Below are positions 16,504-24,154 of a stretch of DNA of 46,611 nt, in pieces (position 1 is the first letter of the stretch; each line of letters begins with the position of its first letter). Made by a program: the position numbers and the translations under genes. This DNA is from Microcaldota archaeon (GTDB lineage: Archaea > Micrarchaeota > Micrarchaeia > Anstonellales > JAGGVH01). The DNA lies in assembly GCA_021158105.1 (NCBI GenBank), contig JAGGVH010000031.1, positions 1 to 46,611 on the forward strand, read 5' to 3'. A model generated the notes under the pieces. It searched no databases, was not told the origin of the DNA, and worked only from the letters and a program-made list of their open reading frames with translations.

Positions 16504-17256
16504 TCACCTTTTCTCCCAGTTTATTCCATAATCTTCACAAAACTTTAAAATTTTTTGCTTATGCCTGCTCTTTACACCTTTCCAGTCAAACACAACCTTG
16601 CCGGTTTTTAGTGTAGTCTTTTCAATCCCTTGAACAAAAGTATCATAATCAACATCATCAATCTTATACGACGGCAGTATGTGCCCTATTAAAAAGTCAT
16701 CCTCGGTCAATTCAAGCCTTGTGAACTTTGGCGCATAATGCGGTCCGCCGACGCCGAACACTCCAGTCCCAGGAACAGGCAACGGATTTTTAACAGATTC
16801 TATAATAGTATTTAAGATGACATCCAACGCATTTTTATCGTACCATTCCTTTTCTGTGCTGCCGATTTCAATAAAGGTTATAGGAATATTATAAGTAGGG
16901 CCATGGTGGTCAGCTTCCAATGTAACATCCCACTCAGTAGTATTATTTTTGTTAAGGTTATAAAGCAAAGTTTTAATCATTTGATTGTTAGCATACGGCA
17001 ATGTTTTGGGTTGGCCACCCATCTCTGCAAGTGTCCAATTGCCAGTGGTGTGGACAGTCAAGCACGGTTTTGCCATCTTTGACCTATGTGTACTTGGAAC
17101 GATTACCATGTCAGCATCACCGGGCGGCTTGGGAAAATCCAACACATTAGTATCAGTCTCAAAAATTCCAACATTCTCAGGAAGTGAAACTGTAGACAAC
17201 ATGTCGCCGATTATGTTGCTAACTACATTTTTTTTAGCATGAACGATATAAATCAT
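16504..17256 (-). CDS. dtdA: D-aminoacyl-tRNA deacylase, archaeal/plant type
   Basis: Hydrolyses D-amino acids mischarged onto tRNA. The 250-residue protein shows the DtdA/GEK1 signature set: PCLTVHTTGNW, EADHHGPT, GVGGPHYAPKFT and GHILPSYKID, with conserved His residues expected to hold the metal. This family is distinct from bacterial Dtd. The ATG at 17256 follows GGTGGTTAC, whereas a start four codons upstream would consume the ribosome binding site. It is followed 4 bases later by a membrane protein gene. The enzyme is cytosolic and usually constitutive. Confidence 0.92.
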   Translation of the reverse strand: MIYIVHAKKNVVSNIIGDMLSTVSLPENVGIFETDTNVLDFPKPPGDADMVIVPSTHRSKMAKPCLTVHTTGNWTLAEMGGQPKTLPYANNQMIKTLLYNLNKNNTTEWDVTLEADHHGPTYNIPITFIEIGSTEKEWYDKNALDVILNTIIESVKNPLPVPGTGVFGVGGPHYAPKFTRLELTEDDFLIGHILPSYKIDDVDYDTFVQGIEKTTLKTGKVVFDWKGVKSRHKQKILKFCEDYGINWEKR

Positions 17257-17291
17257 GTAACCACCCATTATACTAATAAACCTCAGTTATA

Positions 17292-17702
17292 CTAGTAATC
17301 ATCAGCCAAATAATTATCATATTTATCTTTGCGCTCTTTATAAATCCTATACAACGTTTCAACAGTCTTATCGTTTATCCTGCCGCCATTATACTTGTGT
17401 GGTAGGAGCGCACCAGAAAACGTTTTAGGAACATGCATCAGTTCATGTATCAATACTTTAATCTTCTCATCTTCTGGCAACGGGTCATAATGCTCTGATA
17501 ATACTTCGATTATGTAAAACGTATGAATGTCAAGTGCGACCTGCCAAACCTTTGGCATCTCCCAAATCCGTGCATACGCATTAGCTTTTGACCCGCGCGA
17601 ACGAACACACAATATCCTGCTCTCTATAAGGTAAGGTTTGCCCAACACATTTATGATGTCGTCAATCTTTTCCTTAACATCATCGGCCTTTTCAACGTGC
17701 AT
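17292..17702 (-). CDS. putative zinc metallopeptidase (HELMH motif)
   Basis: A small (136 aa) protein with HELMHVPKTFSGALLPHK: HExxH gives two zinc His and the catalytic Glu, and the later His of LLPHK could be the third ligand. This pattern matches small archaeal/phage metallopeptidases of unknown substrate (PhageMetallopep-like), a family identification from memory. The chosen ATG at 17702 lies 26.5 nt from TTATAA at 17726-17731, giving a leaderless start; an in-frame ATG at 17735 and a TTG at 17753 would add 11-17 residues, but the first of these lies only about 9 nt from the box. The gene is divergent from the unknown gene at 17756 from the same box. The C-terminus is rich in charged residues. 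Confidence 0.7.
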   Translation of the reverse strand: MHVEKADDVKEKIDDIINVLGKPYLIESRILCVRSRGSKANAYARIWEMPKVWQVALDIHTFYIIEVLSEHYDPLPEDEKIKVLIHELMHVPKTFSGALLPHKYNGGRINDKTVETLYRIYKERKDKYDNYLADDY

Positions 17703-17725
17703 AAGTATAAAATCACAAATTAGAT

Positions 17726-17731
17726 TTATAA
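17726..17731. promoter_or_regulatory. TATA box shared by two divergent leaderless genes (17702 minus, 17756 plus)
   Basis: TTATAA is centred 26.5 nt from the minus-strand ATG at 17702 and 27.5 nt from the plus-strand ATG at 17756. Each would start transcription at its own ATG. Confidence 0.6.
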
Positions 17732-17755
17732 GCATTGACTTCTTATAAGGCAATC

Positions 17756-18295
17756 ATGGAAGATTTTGAACAAAAAAAGGTCATTAAAGATGTTTATAAA
17801 GCAATAACATCAATCAAAAAACCTTTGCCCGGTGCAGGGTTTATAACAAAGTTGTATGACATGATAAAACAATTGGGCAAGGCCCACGGGTTTAAAGTTG
17901 AAAACAACGGCCCGTTCACACCAATCAAATATTATAAAGATGAAAAGTTCTGTGCACAGGTCGAAACACAGTTCGGATCAAAAAGGGACAGTTATAGGAC
18001 AATATATTCATTATCACATTCGGGTGCAATGGTCGGCGTATACATTACAAGTTCAAAAAGCATGGGCTTTCCAATACATTACATAATAAAATTATTGTCA
18101 CGTTCTGAAGATTCTACTACTGACAAATTCATAGTATACGACATTGAAACTGGAAAACATATGCTTGAAAACATTGATCCACAATACAATAAAACATACC
18201 TGGCACACCCTGTCAACCTGTTTGGCGGTCCAAAAAAATATAAAAAAGGATATTCATACACAAGAAGAAAAAGAGTTTATGGGAAAAAGAATTGA
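17756..18295 (+). CDS. hypothetical protein with a basic C-terminus (179 aa)
   Basis: A soluble protein without signal or membrane segment. The first 60 residues are helical; the centre (about 65-140) looks alpha/beta with FCAQVETQFGS and FIVYDIETG; the last 25 residues are very basic (KKYKKGYSYTRRKRVYGKK), suggesting nucleic-acid contact. The alternation of acidic and Gln/Glu-containing strands faintly resembles nuclease-type folds, but I cannot identify a motif and make no functional call. The ATG at 17756 is leaderless with respect to TTATAA at 17726-17731. Its stop directly abuts the stop of the microprotein gene on the opposite strand. Confidence 0.65.
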   Translation: MEDFEQKKVIKDVYKAITSIKKPLPGAGFITKLYDMIKQLGKAHGFKVENNGPFTPIKYYKDEKFCAQVETQFGSKRDSYRTIYSLSHSGAMVGVYITSSKSMGFPIHYIIKLLSRSEDSTTDKFIVYDIETGKHMLENIDPQYNKTYLAHPVNLFGGPKKYKKGYSYTRRKRVYGKKN

Positions 18296-18394
18296 TCACT
18301 CCCAATCTTCAGAATCCCAATCCTCATCAAAATCTTCATCATCGTCCCATCCTTCATCATCCCAATCTTCATCGTCCTGAATCTTAAACATCAT
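18296..18394 (-). CDS. very acidic Trp-rich microprotein (32 aa)
   Basis: ATG-ATG at 18394/18391, preceded by GGGGTGGT, opens a 32-codon frame ending in TGA. After MMFKIQ almost every residue is Asp, Glu or Trp, with four Trp spaced 5-10 apart (DW.DEGW.. DEDW ..SEDWE pattern), two Phe and a single Ser and Gly. Net charge is about -17. The stop codon abuts that of the convergent gene at 17756-18295. A ribosome binding site of the local GGTG type, an AT-rich TTAAAT element about 40 nt upstream and lack of any other explanation for the codon pattern support a real gene. It could be a nucleic-acid mimic or a partner tail binding a basic protein; this is speculation. Confidence 0.55.
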   Translation of the reverse strand: MMFKIQDDEDWDDEGWDDDEDFDEDWDSEDWE

Positions 18395-18443
18395 ACCACC
18401 CCAATCTTTATAATAGATCATTGCGGTTTTTATTTAAGAAAGG

Positions 18444-18451
18444 TTTATATA
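18444..18451 (+). promoter_or_regulatory. TATA box for the leaderless TRAM gene
   Basis: TTTATATA is centred 26.5 nt before the ATG at 18474, in a near-palindromic GGTTTATATAACC context. Confidence 0.6.
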
Positions 18452-18473
18452 ACCTTCGCAACGATTTAGAAAT

Positions 18474-18680
18474 ATGAAAAATGCCAAAGAGATATTCACT
18501 GTGGGGCAAAAAGTAAAAGTACACATTAATGCTGTAAACGGCCACGGTGAAGGAATCGGACATATTAAAGAAGGGGATTCTGATTATATAATATATATCC
18601 CAAACGTAAAAAATAATGAGTATGTTACTGCCGAGATTGTTCAGGTCCATAAAACATACATCGTAGGAAGGAAAATATGA
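18474..18680 (+). CDS. small TRAM-domain RNA-binding protein (68 aa)
   Basis: The whole protein is one TRAM (OB-fold) domain: VGQKVKVHINAVNGHGEGIGHI near the N-terminus with the typical G-x-G-x-G-x-x pattern, then IIYIPNV and VTAEIVQVHKTYIVGR. Stand-alone TRAM proteins are widespread in archaea, bind RNA without strong sequence preference and act as RNA chaperones in some species. The ATG is leaderless with respect to the TATA at 18444-18451. The stop is followed 43 bases later by a surface protein gene in the same direction, so read-through is possible but a functional link is not evident. Confidence 0.85.
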   Translation: MKNAKEIFTVGQKVKVHINAVNGHGEGIGHIKEGDSDYIIYIPNVKNNEYVTAEIVQVHKTYIVGRKI

Positions 18681-18723
18681 AGTGTATGGGGCAACATTGT
18701 AAATTATAAATAAGGTGAATAAT

Positions 18724-20622
18724 ATGAAATACACACATGTCATCCTGTTGATGTTTATGCTTTTTCCGATCTTTTTTTCAAACATAAGTTACATACAAAC
18801 CATGAACGGTGTCAATGATGAACTTAATGACCAATCACACGACTTTGAATTCTCATGCTTATACACTCACAACAAAACACTTTACTTTTGTGATAATAAC
18901 AATAAAGGATTGTATAAACTGAACAAAACAAGTGATGAATCGGAACGGATAAAAAAATGGGGTGATGACTTATTTAGTTTGACAGGTGTGTCAATGCTCC
19001 AAAAAAAATACATTATTCTTGACAGGGAAAACCAAACAGTATATCTGGATGACAATTACCCAGGGATGAAGAGGTTTGGTCAGTCATGGGATCCGCACAT
19101 GTGGGACCCTGTAAGCATTGGCACGATTAATGATACGTTGTTTGTATTGGACAAATCGCGGAACAACATACGCAAATATAATATTTCAACACAGGAATAT
19201 CTTGGATGGGTATGTAAAGAAGGATTGTACAATGGGGAAATTAACCATTCAAATGACTTTGCGATTGATGATGACAAGATTTATATTGCAGACACAGAAA
19301 ACAACAGGATTGAAGTTGTTGACGGGAACTGCTCGTTTATAAGTTATATAGGGATAAGCACAAAAGGAATAAGATTAAGAAAACCTGAAGTGGTTTATGT
19401 TAAAGATTATGTATTCGTCATTGACAAGCCATTAAGTATTTATTCAGAAAGATTGACTGTTTTTGACAAAAAAGGTAATACAATAGAATCACTAACAAAT
19501 TTCAGTTGTGAACGGTACGAAAGGGATGGGGAACTGCGTAAAAAAGATGATTGTAAGATTGACGACATAAATGATATGACAGTTATCAAAGAAGATGATG
19601 AATATTATGTTTATATGGCAACCGACGATTATATTGACGTTTTCAAGTTCACTGACACACGAACACGGGAAGACATTCTAGAACGGATAGAAAACGCAAA
19701 CAAGACATTAGAGTATGCTGAAAAACTGTTCAATGCTTCTGCCACCACCTTCAATTATTCATACGACTTAGAACCAATCATCAAGAAATTAAACCTTGCA
19801 AACGACGAATATCTCTCAAAAGATTTTCATACTTCTGAGATATATCTCCAAGGAGTGGAAAAATGGATTAACGGCACATACCAACATGAAACAGAAAAGG
19901 TTAATAGTATGATAAACGAAACTTTAATCCTTTTTGGAGATAACATCAACACAATAACATTTAAAGAAGATGAAAAAGATATAGTTAATCAACTTGTCAA
20001 CAATTATTCTGCAGCAAACATTTCATACCATGACGGTGCATGGATAGATGCCATGGACAAGATCAACAACTGCCGTGAACTGTTTAACAAACTAAATGTT
20101 AACATAACACCCATACATCATGAAGATAATACTTCAAAAGAGATGTATGAAAAATTAAACTCGTTGAATACCACGATTAGTATGATAAAACAAAAAGGGG
20201 ACAGATATGGCATGAATTTTGACCTGACACAGATAAGTGAATCGTTGACTGTCGCAGAACAATACATTAAGTCAAAGGATTATGATTTAGCCAATGACAC
20301 GTTAGACAGCATCAACAAATCATTGCTTGAATTTGTCAGTGTAATAAAAGACCATGAAGCACAAATATCTGATGCAAACACTACGATCAATGAGTATTAT
20401 TTAAATTTTACAAGAATCGAAAACAGTTCAAATACCGACTTCACGGGTGAAGAAAACGATTTTAAAACTGCATACTCGATCGTTGAAAAACAACCCGCCC
20501 ATGCAATAAACATAGCGAAAAAGGCGTATGACTCTGCCGTCAAAAAAAGCAGAGAACTGCAATTGTGTGCCATGCCACTGCTCACATTAACACTATTATT
20601 TATAATGGTGAAAAGATGGTAA
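18724..20622 (+). CDS. extracellular NHL-propeller and helical-repeat protein with C-terminal anchor (632 aa)
   Basis: An N-terminal signal sequence (about residues 5-22) is followed by a beta-propeller of NHL-like blades (about 40-310): repeated ITDT/IYIADTENNRIEV-type strands with Asn-Arg pairs. The second half (about 320-610) is helical and contains repeats of a hairpin of the type A..YL.S.DY..A...L, also seen in the 1525-aa surface protein at 25197-29774. The C-terminus is a short hydrophobic helix ending in KRW, a probable membrane anchor. N-x-S/T sites are numerous. GGTGA precedes the ATG at 18724. The following gene overlaps by 7 bases and encodes a two-TM coiled-coil protein, so the two probably act together in the envelope. 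Confidence 0.7.
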   Translation: MKYTHVILLMFMLFPIFFSNISYIQTMNGVNDELNDQSHDFEFSCLYTHNKTLYFCDNNNKGLYKLNKTSDESERIKKWGDDLFSLTGVSMLQKKYIILDRENQTVYLDDNYPGMKRFGQSWDPHMWDPVSIGTINDTLFVLDKSRNNIRKYNISTQEYLGWVCKEGLYNGEINHSNDFAIDDDKIYIADTENNRIEVVDGNCSFISYIGISTKGIRLRKPEVVYVKDYVFVIDKPLSIYSERLTVFDKKGNTIESLTNFSCERYERDGELRKKDDCKIDDINDMTVIKEDDEYYVYMATDDYIDVFKFTDTRTREDILERIENANKTLEYAEKLFNASATTFNYSYDLEPIIKKLNLANDEYLSKDFHTSEIYLQGVEKWINGTYQHETEKVNSMINETLILFGDNINTITFKEDEKDIVNQLVNNYSAANISYHDGAWIDAMDKINNCRELFNKLNVNITPIHHEDNTSKEMYEKLNSLNTTISMIKQKGDRYGMNFDLTQISESLTVAEQYIKSKDYDLANDTLDSINKSLLEFVSVIKDHEAQISDANTTINEYYLNFTRIENSSNTDFTGEENDFKTAYSIVEKQPAHAINIAKKAYDSAVKKSRELQLCAMPLLTLTLLFIMVKRW

Positions 20623-21221
20623 AACAAATCAAAAGCATTGATGAAGTGTTAATATTAAATTCAGAAGACAGTTCAAATTCTGATGCTCCTGAAACAAATG
20701 AACCAAACAAATTAAACTTTGACTCTAACAATCTGAAAAAATTGGCCAAGTGGACATTGGGCGGGGCAGGTATAGTCCTAAGCACTATAAACATTATCTT
20801 AGCAATAGCAATCTTCCTAATTTTATCATCAAGCATGTCAAACCTTGAAAAGAGTATGTTAGCGTCATTAGATTCTGTAAACACTGAACTAGAGAACACA
20901 GAAGAAAGTTTAGGTTCATCATCTGAAAGCATTGACAGCATAACTAACACGTTTAACCAGTTAAATTCTATGAATTCATTAGCACAAGTCATAGGGGTTA
21001 ACATTTCAATCTCAACCGATACTGCAAAACTTGTCAAATTAAAAAATGATGTAGATAAAATGAAAACAGGAATGACAAACATAAGAAATAACGTTTCAAA
21101 ATTAAAAAGTAACATACGTTCACTGTTTTCATCGATAAGGATAGTAGTATTAATCTTTTGTGTGATCATAATTTTGGCATCTGCCACGCTTGGCGGCTTT
21201 TCTATCAGTTTATTCTTATGA
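20616..21221 (+). CDS. two-TM coiled-coil membrane protein (201 aa)
   Basis: After about 40 polar cytoplasmic residues rich in Ser, Asn and Asp comes a membrane helix (about 46-68), a long coiled-coil segment of about 105 residues full of Ser, Asn, Leu and Ile in heptads, and a second membrane helix at the C-terminus (about 175-200). The hairpin topology puts the coiled coil outside the cell, or into the cytoplasm if inverted. The ATG at 20616 follows GGTGA by four bases and overlaps the end of the preceding surface protein gene, implying translational coupling and perhaps complex formation. No named family recognised. Confidence 0.65.
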   Translation: MVKQIKSIDEVLILNSEDSSNSDAPETNEPNKLNFDSNNLKKLAKWTLGGAGIVLSTINIILAIAIFLILSSSMSNLEKSMLASLDSVNTELENTEESLGSSSESIDSITNTFNQLNSMNSLAQVIGVNISISTDTAKLVKLKNDVDKMKTGMTNIRNNVSKLKSNIRSLFSSIRIVVLIFCVIIILASATLGGFSISLFL

Positions 21222-21241
21222 AATGGCAGAAATTCAAAAAA

Positions 21242-21574
21242 CTAAATCTGAAAATCAATCTTTGAACCTATCTTAATATTATGCCGTTCACACCACCCTT
21301 CTGGAACTTCTAACAAATATTTAGCATTAGTTTTATTACTCAGCCATAACGTAAACGGTTTGACATGAAATATGTCAACCACATACCCTTTTGAGTTTAT
21401 ATAAACAGCTTCAAAATCACTAAAGACAAAACAAGAATGAATGGGATGTTTATCAGAATAATTAAAGATAAATAATACAGGAACAATGTTTTCTCTGAAC
21501 ATTAATCCTCTGACCTTTGCAAACAACGTGTCTGCAACCTCTACCTTGTCACCTAAAATGCCAACATGTTTCAT
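21242..21574 (-). CDS. DUF192 family protein (110 aa)
   Basis: Matches the DUF192 pattern: an N-terminal VADTLFAKVRGLMFRE segment, then a strand containing a conserved His-x-x-x-x-x-F (HPIHSCFVF), VYINSKGYVVDI and the C-terminal YLLEVPEGW followed by a helix and the IKIGSKI strand. DUF192 proteins are small beta-rich proteins of unknown function, often exported in bacteria; here there is no signal peptide, as usual in archaea. The ATG overlaps the stop of the cis-prenyltransferase gene by four bases (ATGA), so the pair is co-translated. Confidence 0.85.
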   Translation of the reverse strand: MKHVGILGDKVEVADTLFAKVRGLMFRENIVPVLFIFNYSDKHPIHSCFVFSDFEAVYINSKGYVVDIFHVKPFTLWLSNKTNAKYLLEVPEGWCERHNIKIGSKIDFQI

Positions 21575-22248
21575 TTTCCAAACCTTCTTTTTCTGTTATG
21601 ATATTCTTTTATAGCATCAAAAAAATCTTGTCTTGTGAATTCGGGCCATAACTTTTGCGAAAAGTATAATTCTGAATATACACTCTGCCAAGGCATAAAC
21701 CCGCTTGTGCGCATTTCGCCAGATGTTCGTATGATCAGGTCTGGGTCAGGAATACTATGAGTGTATAAATATTTTGAAAATGAATCTTCAGTCACACTTT
21801 TTACTTTATCTTTAATTATATTGTTTACTGCATGCACAATCTCCTCTCTTCCACCATAAGCAGTAAACAGGTTTAAAACATGTGCAGTATTATTCTTTGA
21901 TTTCTCTTCAGCTTTGTGTATTAAATCCTGAAGGTTCTTTGGCAGTTTATGCAATGCCCCAAAAAAGTTTACTTTCACATCATACTTTTTAACATCATCA
22001 TCCAAATGCTTCATAAGTTCTTTCTCAAAAAAACTGAACAACCCGTTAACCTCATCAGGCGACCGATTCAGGTTTTCTGTTGACAAAATCCATAAACTCA
22101 ATATTTTAACCCCTGCCTCATCAGCCCACTTTAATGTATCCTTGAGTTTGCTTATGCCTTTCTTGTGGCCTTCAAGCACAGGAAGGTTATGAATTTTTGC
22201 CCATCTCCTGTTGCCGTCAGGGATTATTGCAATGTGGCCAAGCGTCAT
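21571..22248 (-). CDS. uppS: cis-prenyltransferase (undecaprenyl-diphosphate-synthase family)
   Basis: Elongates an allylic diphosphate with cis-isoprene units to make the polyprenol carrier for N-glycosylation and other envelope glycans. The 225-residue protein has IIPDGNRRWAK (the catalytic Asp and Arg region), LSLWILSTENL, NLFTAYGGREE, and DLIIRTSGEMRTSGFMPWQSVYSELYF-type C-terminal motifs. The rule of Asp in the first motif and Arg-x-Ser-Gly-Glu in the last is kept. GGTGAT precedes the ATG at 22248, and TTTAAA at 22285-22290 implies a leader of about 13 nt. The many N-x-S/T-rich surface proteins around it would need such a lipid carrier. Confidence 0.92.
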   Translation of the reverse strand: MTLGHIAIIPDGNRRWAKIHNLPVLEGHKKGISKLKDTLKWADEAGVKILSLWILSTENLNRSPDEVNGLFSFFEKELMKHLDDDVKKYDVKVNFFGALHKLPKNLQDLIHKAEEKSKNNTAHVLNLFTAYGGREEIVHAVNNIIKDKVKSVTEDSFSKYLYTHSIPDPDLIIRTSGEMRTSGFMPWQSVYSELYFSQKLWPEFTRQDFFDAIKEYHNRKRRFGK

Positions 22249-22284
22249 ACTATCACCTTTATGATATAAACAACAAATCTATTA

Positions 22285-22290
22285 TTTAAA
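22285..22290 (-). promoter_or_regulatory. TATA box of uppS
   Basis: TTTAAA about 39.5 nt before the ATG at 22248, predicting a short leader that begins just upstream of GGTGAT. Confidence 0.5.
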
Positions 22291-22349
22291 AACCTATTAT
22301 ATCGTTTACGATTTCTATGAACATATCCGAATCTAAAATATGGCCTGTA

Positions 22350-23426
22350 TCATAACCTGCTCCATTGGGATATAAACTCTACAAAATTCTTGATATTCAG
22401 AAATGTCATACTTTCCATGTCACCCCACTTTCCCAAAAACTTGTCAACCTTTATACCTTTTAATGCTAAACCTATTACGGGCAACATTTTTGCAGGGATA
22501 ATGTTTGAAATCATGTTTATCGTTCCCATCATGTTAAAATTGAGGTTATACCTTTTATGCCATTCTGCTTCATACTGCTCAGGCGATGATGAAGAGGATA
22601 CATATTCTGCCAACAATTCTGACGACAGTCCGCTGTAATACAACCCGCCGCCAGTGGTGGGCTTGGCATGGCCCGCTGCATCGCCAACCAGATAAACCTT
22701 TTTATTATTTACTGTCCTCCCAAAAACCTTGCGTGGACCAAAAGGTATCAATGAATATATCCTTTTCCCGTTTTCATGCCTATCACTTTTCCCAAGTCCA
22801 GTCTTATGCAACAGGACATCTAACATAGTATTGGGGTTACTGTACGTTGCAATGCCAACTTCAAAACAGTCATCATGCGGGAAAGACCATCCAAACATTC
22901 CATCATAACCCAAATATATCCTTGCCTCGTTATAGTGCTGATCAACATCTCGCAAAAAGGTCTGTGCAGTCAGGAAAACTTTTGAGAATCTTGGAAAGTT
23001 AAACGTGTGTGCCACAACAGAGCACGGGCCGTCAGCACCTATTATGACTCTATCCTTTGCAACACTTGGAGATGACAAAAAGTTATGGGACACATTCCTC
23101 TTCATAATCTTACCATTTTCTGATAAGAATAACTGTGTCAGCGACATGTTCAGCCCTTTCCGCGAAATTACGTATGCAGGTGTTGACGGAGTGATGCTAA
23201 CCTGTGCACTATCAAAATAAATCGTGAGATGGGTTAACTTGTTTAAAACTTTTAGTTTAACATATTTTGAATATAAATCATAAGCCTTCTTTGAAATAAT
23301 GCCCGAACATGTAGCATGGTCATACGCCTTGTCACCCCACCTGTCATAAACAGTAACATCAAACCCCTTCCTTAACAAGTTCAACCCAGTAAGTAGGCCC
23401 GCTGGCCCGCCACCAACAATGATCAT
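22350..23426 (-). CDS. geranylgeranyl-reductase-family flavoprotein
   Basis: A 358-residue FAD-dependent oxidoreductase: MIIVGGGPAGLLTG at the N-terminus (dinucleotide fold), ATCSGIIS near residue 40 (the family's Cys-x-Gly segment), GADGPCSVV in the middle, GWSFPHDD, and GDAAGHAKPTTGGGLYYSG at about 255-275. These are the marks of the family that saturates geranylgeranyl chains of archaeal lipids; related members act on other isoprenoids, so the exact substrate is open. The ATG at 23426 is preferred over a GTG 10 codons upstream because GGTGAATCTA precedes it. It is 36 bases downstream of the PHP phosphoesterase. The C-terminal 60 residues contain hydrophobic helices compatible with membrane association. 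Confidence 0.85.
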   Translation of the reverse strand: MIIVGGGPAGLLTGLNLLRKGFDVTVYDRWGDKAYDHATCSGIISKKAYDLYSKYVKLKVLNKLTHLTIYFDSAQVSITPSTPAYVISRKGLNMSLTQLFLSENGKIMKRNVSHNFLSSPSVAKDRVIIGADGPCSVVAHTFNFPRFSKVFLTAQTFLRDVDQHYNEARIYLGYDGMFGWSFPHDDCFEVGIATYSNPNTMLDVLLHKTGLGKSDRHENGKRIYSLIPFGPRKVFGRTVNNKKVYLVGDAAGHAKPTTGGGLYYSGLSSELLAEYVSSSSSPEQYEAEWHKRYNLNFNMMGTINMISNIIPAKMLPVIGLALKGIKVDKFLGKWGDMESMTFLNIKNFVEFISQWSRL

Positions 23427-23462
23427 TAGATTCACCTTATATTTAATCTTTGTCACCCAATC

Positions 23463-24101
23463 TTATCCTAAAACTCTGCGCAATAGTTTGACCCCGCGTG
23501 TTACACCATGAACAAGGAATATTGTAGGATTACGATGAATGTTGCCTGTTGCGACAACCTTTAAAAAATCCTTTGGACTGTCAATCAAAGAATCGTCGTC
23601 CACGATCACTCCGCCGTGCCCGACCTCAAACGGAAAATGGGCGTCACTGCCGGCTGACATGACTTTACTGTTTTCCTTTGCAAACGCTAACGCCTTATCA
23701 TTCACCGATTGAAACATGACACGGGCATTGAACACTTCTATCATGTCACACCGAGATAATATTTTTGTATTGTTGACTCCTTTTCTCAAAGTGTCAAAGG
23801 GATGGGACGCGCACACTACTGCCCCCTGCTCCTTTGCAATGTCTATTGTCTCATCTGCTGACAACCCTTTCTTTATCGGTTCAGAAGGGTAGTATACAAT
23901 TATGTGGCCCCCTTTTGTACTGATTTCAATCCCTGGAATGAACTTAAACCTTTTCCTCTTCAAAATGTCATGTGCTGACAATGTATTATGGTCTGTAACT
24001 GCTGGAAGGATATTGTTTGTCCTGCAAATCTTAACAAGTGTGTCAACTGAGATTAACGAGTCGTGTGAGTAAGAGGTATGAATGTGAAGGTCTAATTTCA
24101 T
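23463..24101 (-). CDS. PHP-domain metal-dependent phosphoesterase (212 aa)
   Basis: Metal-binding PHP motifs occur in order: DLHIHTSYSHD at the N-terminus, TDHNTLS, GIEIS, CASHPFD, and SAGSDAHF near the C-terminus. Such stand-alone PHP proteins hydrolyse phosphodiester or phosphomonoester bonds (nucleic acids or small molecules, TrpH/RnaAM-like). The shared TATA at 24125-24130 places transcription at the ATG at 24101 (leaderless). It is followed by the GGR-family gene in the same direction. Distinct from the EndoQ protein at 30554, which also carries a PHP domain. Confidence 0.85.
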   Translation of the reverse strand: MKLDLHIHTSYSHDSLISVDTLVKICRTNNILPAVTDHNTLSAHDILKRKRFKFIPGIEISTKGGHIIVYYPSEPIKKGLSADETIDIAKEQGAVVCASHPFDTLRKGVNNTKILSRCDMIEVFNARVMFQSVNDKALAFAKENSKVMSAGSDAHFPFEVGHGGVIVDDDSLIDSPKDFLKVVATGNIHRNPTIFLVHGVTRGVKLLRRVLG

Positions 24102-24124
24102 GATGACTTTTTTATTGCGATAAA

Positions 24125-24130
24125 TTTAAA
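24125..24130. promoter_or_regulatory. TATA box shared by two divergent leaderless genes (24101 minus, 24155 plus)
   Basis: TTTAAA in AAATTTAAATAAAAT is centred 26.5 nt from the minus-strand ATG at 24101 and 27.5 nt from the plus-strand ATG at 24155. Two upstream ATG triplets on the plus side (24141, 24151) are not in the coding frame. Confidence 0.65.
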
Positions 24131-24154
24131 TAAAATAGCTATGAATATTAATGT

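Noticed and set aside
18144-18380. Ser-rich plus-strand frame over the end of 17756-18295 and the microprotein
   Set aside because: The Ser-rich tail is the reverse reading of the Asp/Glu/Trp codons on the minus strand; it has no start signal and overlaps a better-supported gene.
18408-18785. 125-codon minus-strand frame across the TRAM gene
   Set aside because: Antisense to a clear TRAM domain and to its promoter; no ribosome site or TATA for it.
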